NCBI GenBank assembly: GCA_942159475.1
Contig: OW804095.1
Span: 68,104,773-68,168,772 of the forward strand
Origin: Sthenelais limicola
Lineage: Eukaryota > Annelida > Polychaeta > Phyllodocida > Sigalionidae
Direction: 5' to 3'
Length of the DNA stretch: 64,000 nucleotides
Notes under the pieces: model-generated
Database searches by the model: none
Told to the model about the DNA's origin: nothing
The model's input: the letters and a program-made list of their open reading frames with translations, nothing else
In this document: piece by piece, positions 1 through 10,315 of the stretch
How the letters are laid out: each line of letters begins with the position of its first letter
Position numbering within the stretch: position 1 is the stretch's first letter
Made by a program: the position numbers and the translations under genes

Positions 1-960
1 GGAAGCAGGTTTGTATGGGGCAGCACCAAGGGATTATCCGCTTATAAGATTAAGGATTAGTGCACCATTGTCTCCCCGCCATAGAAAGTCTTCCATGGTC
101 GCTATGGAAACGCGACACCGGCGACAACAATGATATTGTGGCAGAATGTCGCGATGGAATTAGGCGACTTTCAAAGACCCCATTGTTTGAGATGTGTGCG
201 GGTGGCGCACTCGAAGGAAGTTTCAAATGGAAAAGGGCGGAGCAAAGTGCATCATTTGCATAGTCGGGACTAGCTCGAGAATGAAGAGTAAATTTGATAG
301 ATAGAGACATGTCTTGGCTATAGATTGTCTTCGCGGATCGTGACCAGGACGCTGGCATTTAATCTATGAAGTTAGGTATTGAGCATCTATATATATATGA
401 TAGATAATATAGGCCTACATGTCTTGTATATCACCATTGGCTTGATGTGTACTTTCCGAATATGTCATGCATCTATTTCCAATGCATGGATTCTATAAAC
501 CCAGTTACATTAATTCATCGTGAGGGGAAGGATGACTAGGATTCAACGACAGAGCAACATAGTTTTCGATTCTAATCCATGCATTGTAAGACTTATTAAA
601 TAGCGATAAGGCTGCCAATCCAGGCTACTCCCGGGAAGTAATTCCAAATCCAGGGGGACGAACCCCTAAAAGATGAAATCACAATTGGCATATCTACTTA
701 ATTAAGACGAGATCATAAATTTATTTCACTCAAAATTAAGGCTCAAGATTAGGCATCGTAAATCAACAGTCCCCTACACAAAAAGAGTAGTGCAGGGAAT
801 TTTAGATGACACTCGTCATGTTACGATGTTTTGTTGGTTGAACCATTGGATATTATAAAATAATATATATATGTAGATCTATGTAATGGGGAAAATAGTA
901 AGTGTATCTCAAAACGTTCTTACTTGTCAGGAACAGTAATTCTGTCTAAAATGTTGATAT
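1..960. other. Non-coding stretch, no gene recognised
   Basis: Only short unrelated open frames are present and none resembles a known protein. The TAGGCCTA word typical of this window appears near 411. I see no RNA gene or repeat that I can support. Confidence 0.5.
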
Positions 961-1039
961 TGCCCCCGTTGCATAACAATCTGCGAGTAGCTTTTTCAGT
1001 GTTAATATTGAGCTCGCAGATTGTTATGCAACGGGGGCA
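961..1039. repeat. Short foldback element with 27-bp perfect inverted arms
   Basis: The left arm (961-987, starting TGCCCCCGTTGCATAAC) and right arm (1013-1039) are exact reverse complements around a 25-nt loop. Related ends occur at 22685-22701, 26584-26600 and 47671-47696, so this is probably a small non-autonomous DNA-transposon (MITE-like) family. No convincing target duplication is visible here. Confidence 0.7.
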
Positions 1040-2279
1040 TAATTTTATATCAAAACCACATATTCAACCGTCTTGTAATTTGTATTTTTCATATCAAGAA
1101 TTTCGCACAGAGTGCTCACTTCCGTAATGGGTGACATTCTAGATTTTAATTTCAGGTTTCCATTGTGTCTATACATAAATCTCTATGGCTACAACTCCTT
1201 TCTTAATGTTTCCATGTCATCAGTGGTATAAATTGCGAGAAAGATAATGGCGGTAAAGATCTATTTGCTGAGGATTTCATATAAAACCATTACTTTCCAC
1301 TTTAGATATCGCAATTCCAACTCAAGTCCTCTTCTTTTATTAAATAATTTCTGTTTAATGATGAATCGAGGTTGATGTGATTGCAAGTGACAATGAGACG
1401 TTGATATTAATTGTTATTTACACTATTTTGATAGTTGGTGATCTGTCCGTCCCTCCCCGCACGCGCACAGACAGACCTTGACGCACACGACCTGACGTGC
1501 ATGGCGCGTGCGCAAACGAGCCGTGACGCATCACGAAGGCGCAGGTCATTTAGGTCGAAGGTGAGAGGTCAACACCTGAATGCTAGTCTGGGATGATTGC
1601 TATGTGGGAGGGGGTGGTGGGGTATTGAAAAAAGAGGAGGGTGAAGGGTGGATGTGGTGGGAAGGAAGTGGGCCTTTGCTCTTTAAGCAAATTGGATAGA
1701 AAATGCAAATGGTGAAGGGGAAGGACATGTGAGAAGCGATGTTCGTTTTAATAAGGCATGGAAGATTTATTGTATTGAGTGAGAGTATAGAACTTGCAAG
1801 CTCAATTCTGCGTTGTAAGTCAGGCAGGTCACTCGTGAATTTGTGGCACAGATGGAAGTGAAAATATGGCCTGCTATCCCAAGTAGAGGAGTGGAAATTA
1901 GAAAGAAATAAGGGTTATCGCGTTGATTTATGACTGTAGGCTATGCATCGATATGAAAGACATAAGAATTCGAGCAAAACTCTTATATATGGGGAAAACG
2001 TGAACTACATAGTACCGGGATTTATTTTCAGCTTTCCTGCACAAAGTTTATGATCCTGAGTTGGAACATATGTGAGGGCATTGGCCTTTGTCTGAGGGCA
2101 TTGGCCTTTATCTGAGGGCATTTTTTAGGCAAATTGTTCTTTGGTAATGCATCACCGTGCAAACCTGCAAGTTTACATACTAACTAAAACGCAAAGTATC
2201 TGACTTGCGTCATAGGCACACACAAATATTAGACTCTTCATATTAATTTTATCTCACGTTGCTGTAATTTGCTAACGTT
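1040..2279. other. Non-coding stretch with a CpG-rich patch and a small tandem repeat
   Basis: Around 1450-1580 the sequence is locally CpG-rich and has several AGGTCA-like half sites; this could be regulatory but no gene is attached to it. At 2073-2122 a 20-bp unit (TGAGGGCATTGGCCTTTGTC) is repeated about two and a half times. No coding region is recognised. Confidence 0.4.
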
Positions 2280-2404
2280 GTTGTTTCTGTTTTATTACGT
2301 AGAGTAAAAATAGGTCCTAGCCTCTATACGATTCAGTCCCGCTTGGGGAAATGAACATACGAGGCTAGGACCTATTTTACTCTACCTAATAAAACAGAAA
2401 CAAC
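2280..2404. mobile_element. Foldback/MITE-like hairpin with 44-45 bp arms
   Basis: The arms at 2280-2324 and 2361-2404 (beginning GTTGTTTCTGTTTTATTA and ending with its complement) pair along almost their whole length, with one mismatch and one A indel, around a 36-nt loop. An RNA copy would be a long near-perfect hairpin. The form suits a MITE; a small-RNA precursor is an alternative. No clear target duplication was found. Confidence 0.6.
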
Positions 2405-5400
2405 TCTTAATATAAACCTCAATTTACGTGTTTTATCAACTGAAATCACACCAGGAGCATCTCCTAGCAGAAAATATAGCACGACCAGGAACCTAGGGTG
2501 GCCATTTCGCCCTGGGGTTTATGAAGACGGGAACCAGTGAGCCATGTGTAATTGTAGATAACTGGTGCCCGGGCAGTGCAAAACCATTAAATATTCTGCC
2601 ATACCATCACTCCGCTACCCAAGTCTACTAACTGGCCCACTTACCCCACCCATTGCACACCCCTCCCTAGATGGCAGTCTAAAAGCATTGTGAAAGGACA
2701 TGACTAGAAAGTGGTGGATGTTCCGAAAGGACCTCTCTTTGGAAGCAAGACATGACATGTATTAATTTGGTGCTATCCACTGGCCCTTGTTGTTATACTA
2801 ATAACTTTATGTTTTGTATCTCTTTGTACTAACCCCTCCTTTTGTGTAATCCTTTATTATGGTTACGTGGGACACGGCAGCCCTTTATCTGTTCTTTTTT
2901 CACTTCCAGAATGACCCTTCGAAGTACCACCTCTCGCGCAGACTGAATGACCTAACCCACAATGACTGGCCAAATGGCCTTATTTTCTCCTCCCAAGATC
3001 ATTACTTTTTATTCTCATGCTATTTTGATTCTGCTATAATCTGCCCTCTTACGTCCACCCCCCCCCCCCCCCCTTCAAAGGGATATTAGCCATCATTGCC
3101 AAGGTTGTTCACTTTTTGTTTGTGTCTATTACGCTACTTTACAGATACACACGCACTTTTCTACTTTCCGCCGTAATAGCGTCGAATGCTTTTTATAGTC
3201 GGCTATTTTCATTTTAGTCCCTGTCTACCATCTTTCCCCAGTGACTTGTCAGACAAATACTGGCAATGGTTTATATCATAAATACCAAGGTGGCACCCAT
3301 TCTCTCGCCTCAAATAATGGTCACGGCGCTGCCTCTTTTATAATGTGAGCTTTATTTGTACATTGATTAGATAATTACTTTGTGAGTAGAGCACACAAAT
3401 ACTTACTTTTCTTAGAAATAGTCTTAATTAAAGCGTTAAGAAATTTCAACGTTTAAATTAAATCATAGTAATAAATTTACCATTTTCAGGTTCTAGTAGA
3501 TCGCCCTCAAGCTTATGCTCCTAAACCTATGAAGATTAAAGATATTATCCTTTCGTTTGATTAACGAAATAAACTGATACAGGATGTTATCTGCATCATT
3601 TCTTCGCAACCAATATTTATAATTTGATTTTTCTATCAAACGCTGATAACTCGTGGATCCATAAACGCCAACGCACAAATCGAGCAACCAGCAAATTCTT
3701 TTAACATTGTCGACACTATTTGGTTAGTCATATTGCTTCTCCGACGGTATGTTCCCAGACAATTGGCCTTACAAGAATGTCAGGGCCTAGTCAGAGGCTC
3801 CATAAAGTGGACATAAACTTCAGTACGTGCCCCTTCTCTTTCAACATGGCCTTAGCCGTAACACCCTCGCACCTCATCCATGGACCTCACAGTGACTTCC
3901 CCCTCCAACAATTAACAGCTTGAGAAGTAGTAGGCTAGTGTACATGTACATACGTGTATACTAGTATGGACTTCGTCCAGATGGGGAGACAAGGGACAAG
4001 GGTTACATGTTTATTCCTTCTGTCAGTTATTCATTTTGCACATCAATTTCATATCTTATTTGACGTGCATCTATAGATAGTCCTTGCTCTTTTGCCAATC
4101 GATACTCATTCGCTGCTCATTAATACATGAGTAGGGGTGTGGGGAAGGATGGGGTTAGAATTAACCAAGCCCCACCCCGAGTACGCCTACAATTGGCACC
4201 TACTTGGTATGGAACCAAATTCTAAGATCTTTATGGCGTTCCAGTATTGGAGGCCTGAATATGAGTGCAGTACCATCCGCTTGTCTTACTTGCTCCTTGA
4301 ATTGGAAATAAATGGATGTTGATGATTTGTATATGCTACACTTTGAACTTATGATCAATTCCAGATAAATCCGGTGTAGGCCTACTAAATAGATTTTGGC
4401 TGGAGATGACCTGAAGCTGCTGGCATTTCATAACCATACATAATAAAACATAGAACATATTTCGGAATGCCATTGATTGATAATTGGCATACTCATATCT
4501 TTGTCTTTTAAAGTTTAGGAGCCCTATATTCCAATTACGTCGTTAGCAGCAGATCGATTGATATTACTGAACACCAGCAATAGCAGTAAACCCTAAATAT
4601 CCTAATGTCCTGGACACGTTCCCACCCTCATCCACTTCCTAGCCCCACTAGCTCCACCCAAACCCTGTACCAGCTATTCATGTTAGATCCTTATTCACCG
4701 TGTCCAATTTGCGACGCGAGAATTGGCGAGAAACAAATGGGCGGCAGAAGCCCTCCGCGAGAAGTGCCTTCTCTTCTTTACAAAGGCGCAATTTTTTGGA
4801 GACTGATTTCCCCGGGTTGTGAAATAATCGAGTCAAATTTGGCCAATTTAGTTCAATTATTTGCGAGGCAGAAGAATAGAGCAGGGAGGCCGTTGATGCG
4901 TTATTCCGCATCAATGGAATTCCCCGGGTAATGAATTGGCCGTAATTAAAATTAATGGAAGGATAAAAAGGTAGTCAGAAGAGCGATCACGGCCAACTAA
5001 ATCATAAGGTGGATAGAGAAGTCACAATATCCTGAGATATGCGAAACTGAGAGGTGAGAACTTCATGTGATTACATATTATGTTAGATGCCCATTCTCAA
5101 TTGGCAGGTAATATAGAAATATATGCGGAATGGCGAAAACAAAATTTGGCTTTGTATTTCAAACCACATCGATCAACTAATTGTACGCAATTGCTAAAGT
5201 ACTTGAGTCAAATTCTCAAGGATAAGATTCTCAGCAAAATATCATTTTCTAAGACACATTAATGATAATGGTGATACTAATGTTATATGATTGAATTGGA
5301 ATGTCAGTGTCCAATCCATATATATACATATGCGAGTTAACTACTCAAATTATTAGAATAGGTGGGAATGGAGACACCATCGTCATAAAAAATATCATTC

Positions 5401-6117
5401 GGGTTCTTAAGATATCCCCAGTGACGTATGATAAAACTTATCTACTTGTTGGATCATTATATTTTAGCCCCAAATATAACGCATTGACCTGTGCAACCAT
5501 ATGCAAGAAGTGTGCTAAGATTTCATAGGTATTTTGCGTGGTATATGCTGACAGACCGTTTACTGTATGAGGCTTAATTACAGTTCATACAATATAACAT
5601 TTTAAAATTATGAGCAATTTCACCTACTGATTTCTTTCTTTTTGTACATAAACTAGACATATTGCTGCTAATATAGACACAATTGGGAACGTAAATGATG
5701 AATCGTTTGGTCGGTGCAGCTTGGCGAACACTGTGACCTGAATTCTGATGGTAAGGACAGAGGGGAAAGGTAGATATCTCGAAATAAATGACGATTTATA
5801 TCATAAAGAAATGGAAACTTTTGCACATACTGTTTTAGATTAGTTTGTACTTGATAGGTCTTGGCAACCTTTTAGTTTGTGAAAGTATTTCAATTTACTT
5901 GACGAAAGGTTACAGCCAAATAACCATGCAGTAATGGTAATATAACCCATTTTATTTCGAATATAAATATTAATTCCATTCATTCCCCCTCATTTTCCTG
6001 TTAGGCTGACCTGAATACTTGTTTCGGTAGTTTATGGAGGTAAATAAAAGTTCTATTTAAGTATTTAGAGGCAAAATTAGCAGGGGAGAAGTTAGAAAAA
6101 ATAGTTTCCGCCTCCTC
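2405..6117. other. Non-coding stretch, no gene recognised
   Basis: Open frames here are short and have no recognisable domains. A run of 16 C sits at 3058-3073. A weak hairpin built from an AACCTAGGGTGGC-like arm lies near 2500. I see nothing else that can be supported. Confidence 0.45.
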
Positions 6118-6499
6118 TAGACCCCCGTTACGGCGACATAATGTTGTATGCTTGTGGCTCCTCCCCCAAATAGTTCCAAAACATGTTTTCTATTTATTTA
6201 TGTGTACTGATGTTTCTTACATATTTTAACACTTACAGAAAAGGAAATGATTTATGGTAATATTAATTTATTTATCAATGAAAACTAGACCCCCTTACGG
6301 CGACATGTGTATTCCCGCCAACTTTTCTTAGCATCCTTAACCCCACTGTAGAACTGGGAAGATTCAGATTCAGAGATTTATTCATGGATACAATGAATGT
6401 ACTAATATTAAACACTGTTATAAGTAACTTTGGTTTGATTTCAAGTTTGTTTAGGCCTACACATTGCAAAATGAATTTAGACCCCCGTTACGGGCGACA
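6118..6499 (+). repeat. Three dispersed copies of a 20-bp motif
   Basis: The motif TAGACCCCCGTTACGGCGAC occurs at 6118 and, with small changes, at 6286 and 6478. Starts are 168 and 192 bp apart, and the intervening sequences are not alike. The last copy lies about 430 bp upstream of the LTR retrotransposon. The function is unknown. Confidence 0.6.
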
Positions 6500-6920
6500 G
6501 GGGGCATCCCATTAAATCAACCTCACGTCATTCCTTCAAGAAATCAATTGGAAAGTTGACTATAGTGAGTTGTAATCAAAACAACATATCATATCAGAAT
6601 AATGAGTTTGTTTCTCTGAAATTAGTGACTGCTATTTTTAAATCGTGGTTTGGATATGATATCTTTCATTCTTTTGAGTGGGGCTGGCTCGAAAATACAT
6701 GAATTTATATATAAGCGTTTTGTTAGCCTCATGACTAAAGAAATACAAGAAACTTCGTAGGATACCTTACCCCTAGACGGATTTTCTCTCCTGGATCCAA
6801 AAATACCAAAGAAAGTAATGTCAGATAAGGACTTTACCTTCTGAATGAGCTGTTGTTTTTCAACCCAAATGACGAATCTTTGGTGGAATTGCTCATATCA
6901 GAATTGTCCCCGATAACATT

Positions 6921-6924
6921 CACC
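6921..6924. repeat. Target-site duplication, left copy (CACC)
   Basis: CACC directly precedes the TG of the 5-prime LTR and is matched by CACC directly after the CA of the 3-prime LTR (14975-14978). A 4-bp duplication fits Ty3/gypsy-type integration. Confidence 0.85.
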
Positions 6925-7659
6925 TGTAACGATCCTGAGAGATGCATATATTGCAATGTTTCTACTGAGCTCCGGGTAGCTCCGTCACCAGCTCCGGGTC
7001 CGCGCACCTCCGGGTCCACGCACCTCCGGATCCGCGCACCTCCGGGTAGTACCTCCGGACGCCACTAGGGGTCTACATTGCAACCCATGACGATATTTGC
7101 AGTTTATATAACTTGATTAATTTATCATTAATTAACTATTCATATTATTCCATCCGGACTTTAACCATGCTACTTGTTACATATTTCTCTATTTATGTTC
7201 AAGTTTGTACTTATTTCATTATTATATTTATTTAGTTATTCCTGATTTGTATTGCAAACATAGTCTGTTCTTGTGTTGAATATTATTGATATATCCAATG
7301 TATTTGTTCACTAATCGGGGTGAGGAGCAAGGTCTTCACCCCAACACACAAGGAGGAATAAAGGGAACATATGAAAGAAGTATTTCACTCTTGATGTTAT
7401 ATCTCGGAGCTGCGTTTTGGAACATAGAATATTTCAACCCTTGTTCCTTTGGAACTTTAATGATTATCCAGTAGCTTTAGTTCATTTCCTCCCATCTCCT
7501 GCTATTGATATTCATAATATATTTATTCTCGAAGAAGTAACCTATACGATCACGAAATATCATTATTTAATATCGATTAATATTAAGCCGGAGCTGGAAC
7601 ACAGATGTGCAACGATGGCCACTCAGACATTGGAAAGAACATAGGCAAGAATCGCAACA
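6925..7659 (+). repeat. 5-prime LTR (735 bp)
   Basis: It starts TGTAACGATCC and ends GCAACA, and is the same length as the 3-prime LTR. Around 6970-7062 it contains a short internal tandem array built on CACCTCCGG(G/A)TCC. Two small open frames inside (near 7286-7474 and 7417-7644) are duplicated in the other LTR and are not taken as genes. Confidence 0.95.
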
Positions 7660-7660
7660 C

Positions 7661-7678
7661 TGGTGCCGTGAGAGTGAA
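7661..7678 (+). other. Primer-binding site for minus-strand DNA synthesis
   Basis: TGGTGCCGTGAGAGTG lies one base after the end of the 5-prime LTR. The leading TGG is expected from pairing with the CCA end of a tRNA. I cannot assign the primer tRNA from memory. Confidence 0.7.
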
Positions 7679-7772
7679 GGAATGATACTTAGGTATTTAT
7701 TCCTAGAACTTTGGAGTTGTCTTTGCTAGTCTCATGATGACATTGCTCATGGAATAATCATCTGGGATAGCC

Positions 7773-7846
7773 TGGATCTGGAGCACATAGATCCGGAGCA
7801 CATAGATCCGGAGCACATGGATCCGGAGCAAATGGATCTGGAGCTC
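7773..7846 (+). repeat. Leader tandem repeat, about five 15-bp units
   Basis: Units of the form GGAGCACATAGATCC repeat in the untranslated leader between the 5-prime LTR and gag. They share the TCCGGA core with the repeats in the LTR, which suggests a shared origin or a common binding role, but this is unproven. Confidence 0.75.
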
Positions 7847-8349
7847 CTGAATCTTCTGGAATATATGTCAGCCAGCTGGATTTTCTGTTATTCTTGGGGC
7901 ATTGACATTGTCTGCTGGACATTGAAGTATCAAGGACTTATCGGTCAGACGTCTGATTTTATTTATTTTTATTTTTTTTAATACGGACCAATCCGGACCT
8001 CCAGGACCCTCCGGATCTCATTGGATCTTTGTCATTTTTCTTTGGAAGTATCCGGAGCTGGAGATAATCATTGGATATTGTCTGGATATATTTCAAATTA
8101 ACACAGAATATTTAAACTTGGGTTTATTTTTATTTTTGGGCAGAGTGATATAAGACAACATGTGTTAACTGGTTAGACTCCTGGATGGTGTGCACACTGC
8201 TTCGCCTTGCTGTTGCTGTGGAGATATTTTTTATTTTCTCCTCCTAAAGGGACCAAGCACGATTGGACTGCTTTTTGTTTTTTTTATCTTGCATATTTTT
8301 GTATTTTTCCTCAGGACAGAAGGACTTGAAGTCTGAGGAAAGAATAGAC

Positions 8350-9808
8350 ATGGCGACTGATTTAGCACAGGAATTGGTAGTTGGCATAGAACTCAAGGAC
8401 GTGGATCCTAAGATCAGAGATTACATCTTGCAAGCTGCTAAAGAAAAGGAAGATGTTGATAAAATATTGGCTTTGACGAAGAGTGAATTTCAGGATGTAG
8501 TCGGTGAACGTGAGGCTGCCATGAATAATACGGATCAGCTTCGGGAGGATCTTGATTGTCAATGGACTGCTTTAGATCGAGCTACTAAAGATACAGATTT
8601 ACTGCATAAGGAGATTACATCAAAGGAAAATGCCTTGAAGAAGAGTAATACGGAACTGCAATTGGCTAAAGCTAATGTCAATGATGCAGTAAAGAACATA
8701 GACTATTGGAAGAGTGAAGCTCGAGCTAGTAAGTCTGAGCTAAATGAAACCAGAAGTTTATTTAAAATGAAAGATGGGACTGATGTGAGAGATACGGAAT
8801 TGTGGAAATCATTGGATTCCAATCCCCTTTATTCCGGCCATATTGGAACATGCCAAGGAGGGAAAAAAGGTTTCTTTTCAGAGAAAATCAAGAGGATCTC
8901 TGTCATTGTTTGATGCTGTGGGATTTGAGGAGGAAGAAAATATTTGTCCGATCAAGATCAAGGATTCTTCCATAAATAAGTCTACAACTCAATGGTCAGA
9001 GAAACCCAAATGCTCTATGCCTCCTGCCTTCGAGGAGAAAGATTGGTACCAATATCTTGTTCAATTTGAGAATATTAGCTTGGCTAACAATTGGTCTCAG
9101 GAAACAAGGATGAAAGTGCTTTTCTCTAAATGTAAAGGTGAGGCTGCAAGCGTTGTGAATGATTTTCACATTTCTGAAGGATCATATCAGGACTTAATAA
9201 CCGTATTATGCAGGATATATGGAGGAGGTACTCCTGAAGACCGAGAAAATACCTTCTATTCAAGGAAACAAGTTCCTGGAGGATCTGAATGCATTTGCTG
9301 TTCATCTCAGGACATTGATGATCTGGGCCTTTCTGGGAGAAAGACCTAATTTTCATATCCAGTTGCTTATTCAGCAATTTATTAAGGGCATGTTGGACAA
9401 GAAGATTGCATTGGAGATTCATGCTCGCCAGCCAAAGTCATTGTTTGACGCCCTGGACTTAGCAAATTGATATATAAAAGTGGGATCAAAACACTTTTTA
9501 GAGTCAATGCCAGCTCTGATGTGTTGACTACAGTTGCTGCTGTTTCTCACACAACCGAGACTGAGTTTGAAGAATCAGATGAGGAGGAATATGGAATAAA
9601 TGCAATGGGAGAGAAAACAAAGTGGTCGGGCTATAGGAAAAGTGGACCCTGGAGGACTAAATCATCTCAGACTCCTTATTGCAAGTGGTGTGACACAGCC
9701 GGACACTCTACCTTTTCATGTAAGGGTTTTCTTGATGCTAAGCATAAAGCCGGCAGCTTAGATAAAAAAATCTGGTAAAAGCATGGCTGGTCTTGAGGGA
9801 AACGACTA
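8350..9808 (+). pseudogene. Gag (capsid/nucleocapsid) of the gypsy-type element, frameshifted
   Basis: Gag would package the element RNA in cytoplasmic particles. The first ATG in a good position is at 8350, although the frame is open from further upstream. The first ~150 residues are charged and heptad-like (coiled-coil candidate). A capsid-like part follows at about 8990-9470, then an acidic stretch and a CCHC zinc knuckle of the form C-x2-C-x4-H-x4-C (about 9681-9720, CKWCDTAGH). The reading moves from frame 1 to 2 near 8850, 2 to 3 near 9275, and 3 to 2 near 9467. A further change is likely in the seven-A run near 9764, just before a stop. That many breaks rules out programmed frameshifting as the explanation, so this is a pseudogene. 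Confidence 0.8.
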
Positions 9809-10315
9809 GTGGTTGTGTTGGATAAGGCCATCAACTCAACCACCCTAACACAAAGTGGCTTTTCCCAACAAACAATTACAGCAATGAATGATTCTTCAGG
9901 ACCTTCTTTATTAGGGGAGGGTACGGCCCCTGAAGCTCTTGATTTATTACTGGTGACCAGGCCTGAGGAGGGAAATATTTATTGTCTGCCTAACTTGAAG
10001 GGAGCAAAATGGTATGTACCGGCTACCTTTGGAAGAGACTTGTACCACCTATTAGTGGACATTGGAGCCTCCATCAGCTTGATCGATGAGGAGATATATT
10101 CCTCTATGATCAACCCACCTCCATTGTTACCCACTTCGGATAAGATTGTTGCTGCTAATGGCAGTGATATAAATATCCTAGATGTTGCAGATTTCCACTT
10201 TGATCTTGGAGAGAAGTTGCATGTTGTTTGGAGATTTTTCGTTGGACGTATCCATAGAGAATCCAGATGGCAGTGTACATGGCGCTTAGAAACGAAACTG
10301 GGGAGATTGATATAA
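9809..10315 (+). pseudogene. Aspartic protease region of the gypsy-type pol, active site altered
   Basis: A retroviral-type protease should have an Asp-Thr/Ser-Gly-Ala active site. Here the matching segment (residues 81-90 of this frame, LLVDIGASIS) has Ile in place of Thr at codon 10061-10063, a single-base change from ACT to ATT. The Asp and Gly are kept. The flanking hydrophobic context and its position between Gag and RT support the assignment. A stop at 10313-10315 interrupts the frame, and the next section of pol continues in another frame from about 10267. The enzyme is probably inactive. Confidence 0.7.

Noticed and set aside
6118..6499. CRISPR-like array
   Set aside because: Only three degenerate copies with unequal spacers well over 140 bp, in an animal genome.
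7286..7644. Small open frames within the LTR, repeated at 14601-14959
   Set aside because: They lie in LTR sequence, are duplicated with it and show no domain.
8263..8349. Longer N-terminus for the gypsy gag
   Set aside because: The extra part is a hydrophobic run from T-rich leader sequence; ATG 8350 begins the charged, coiled-coil-like protein.
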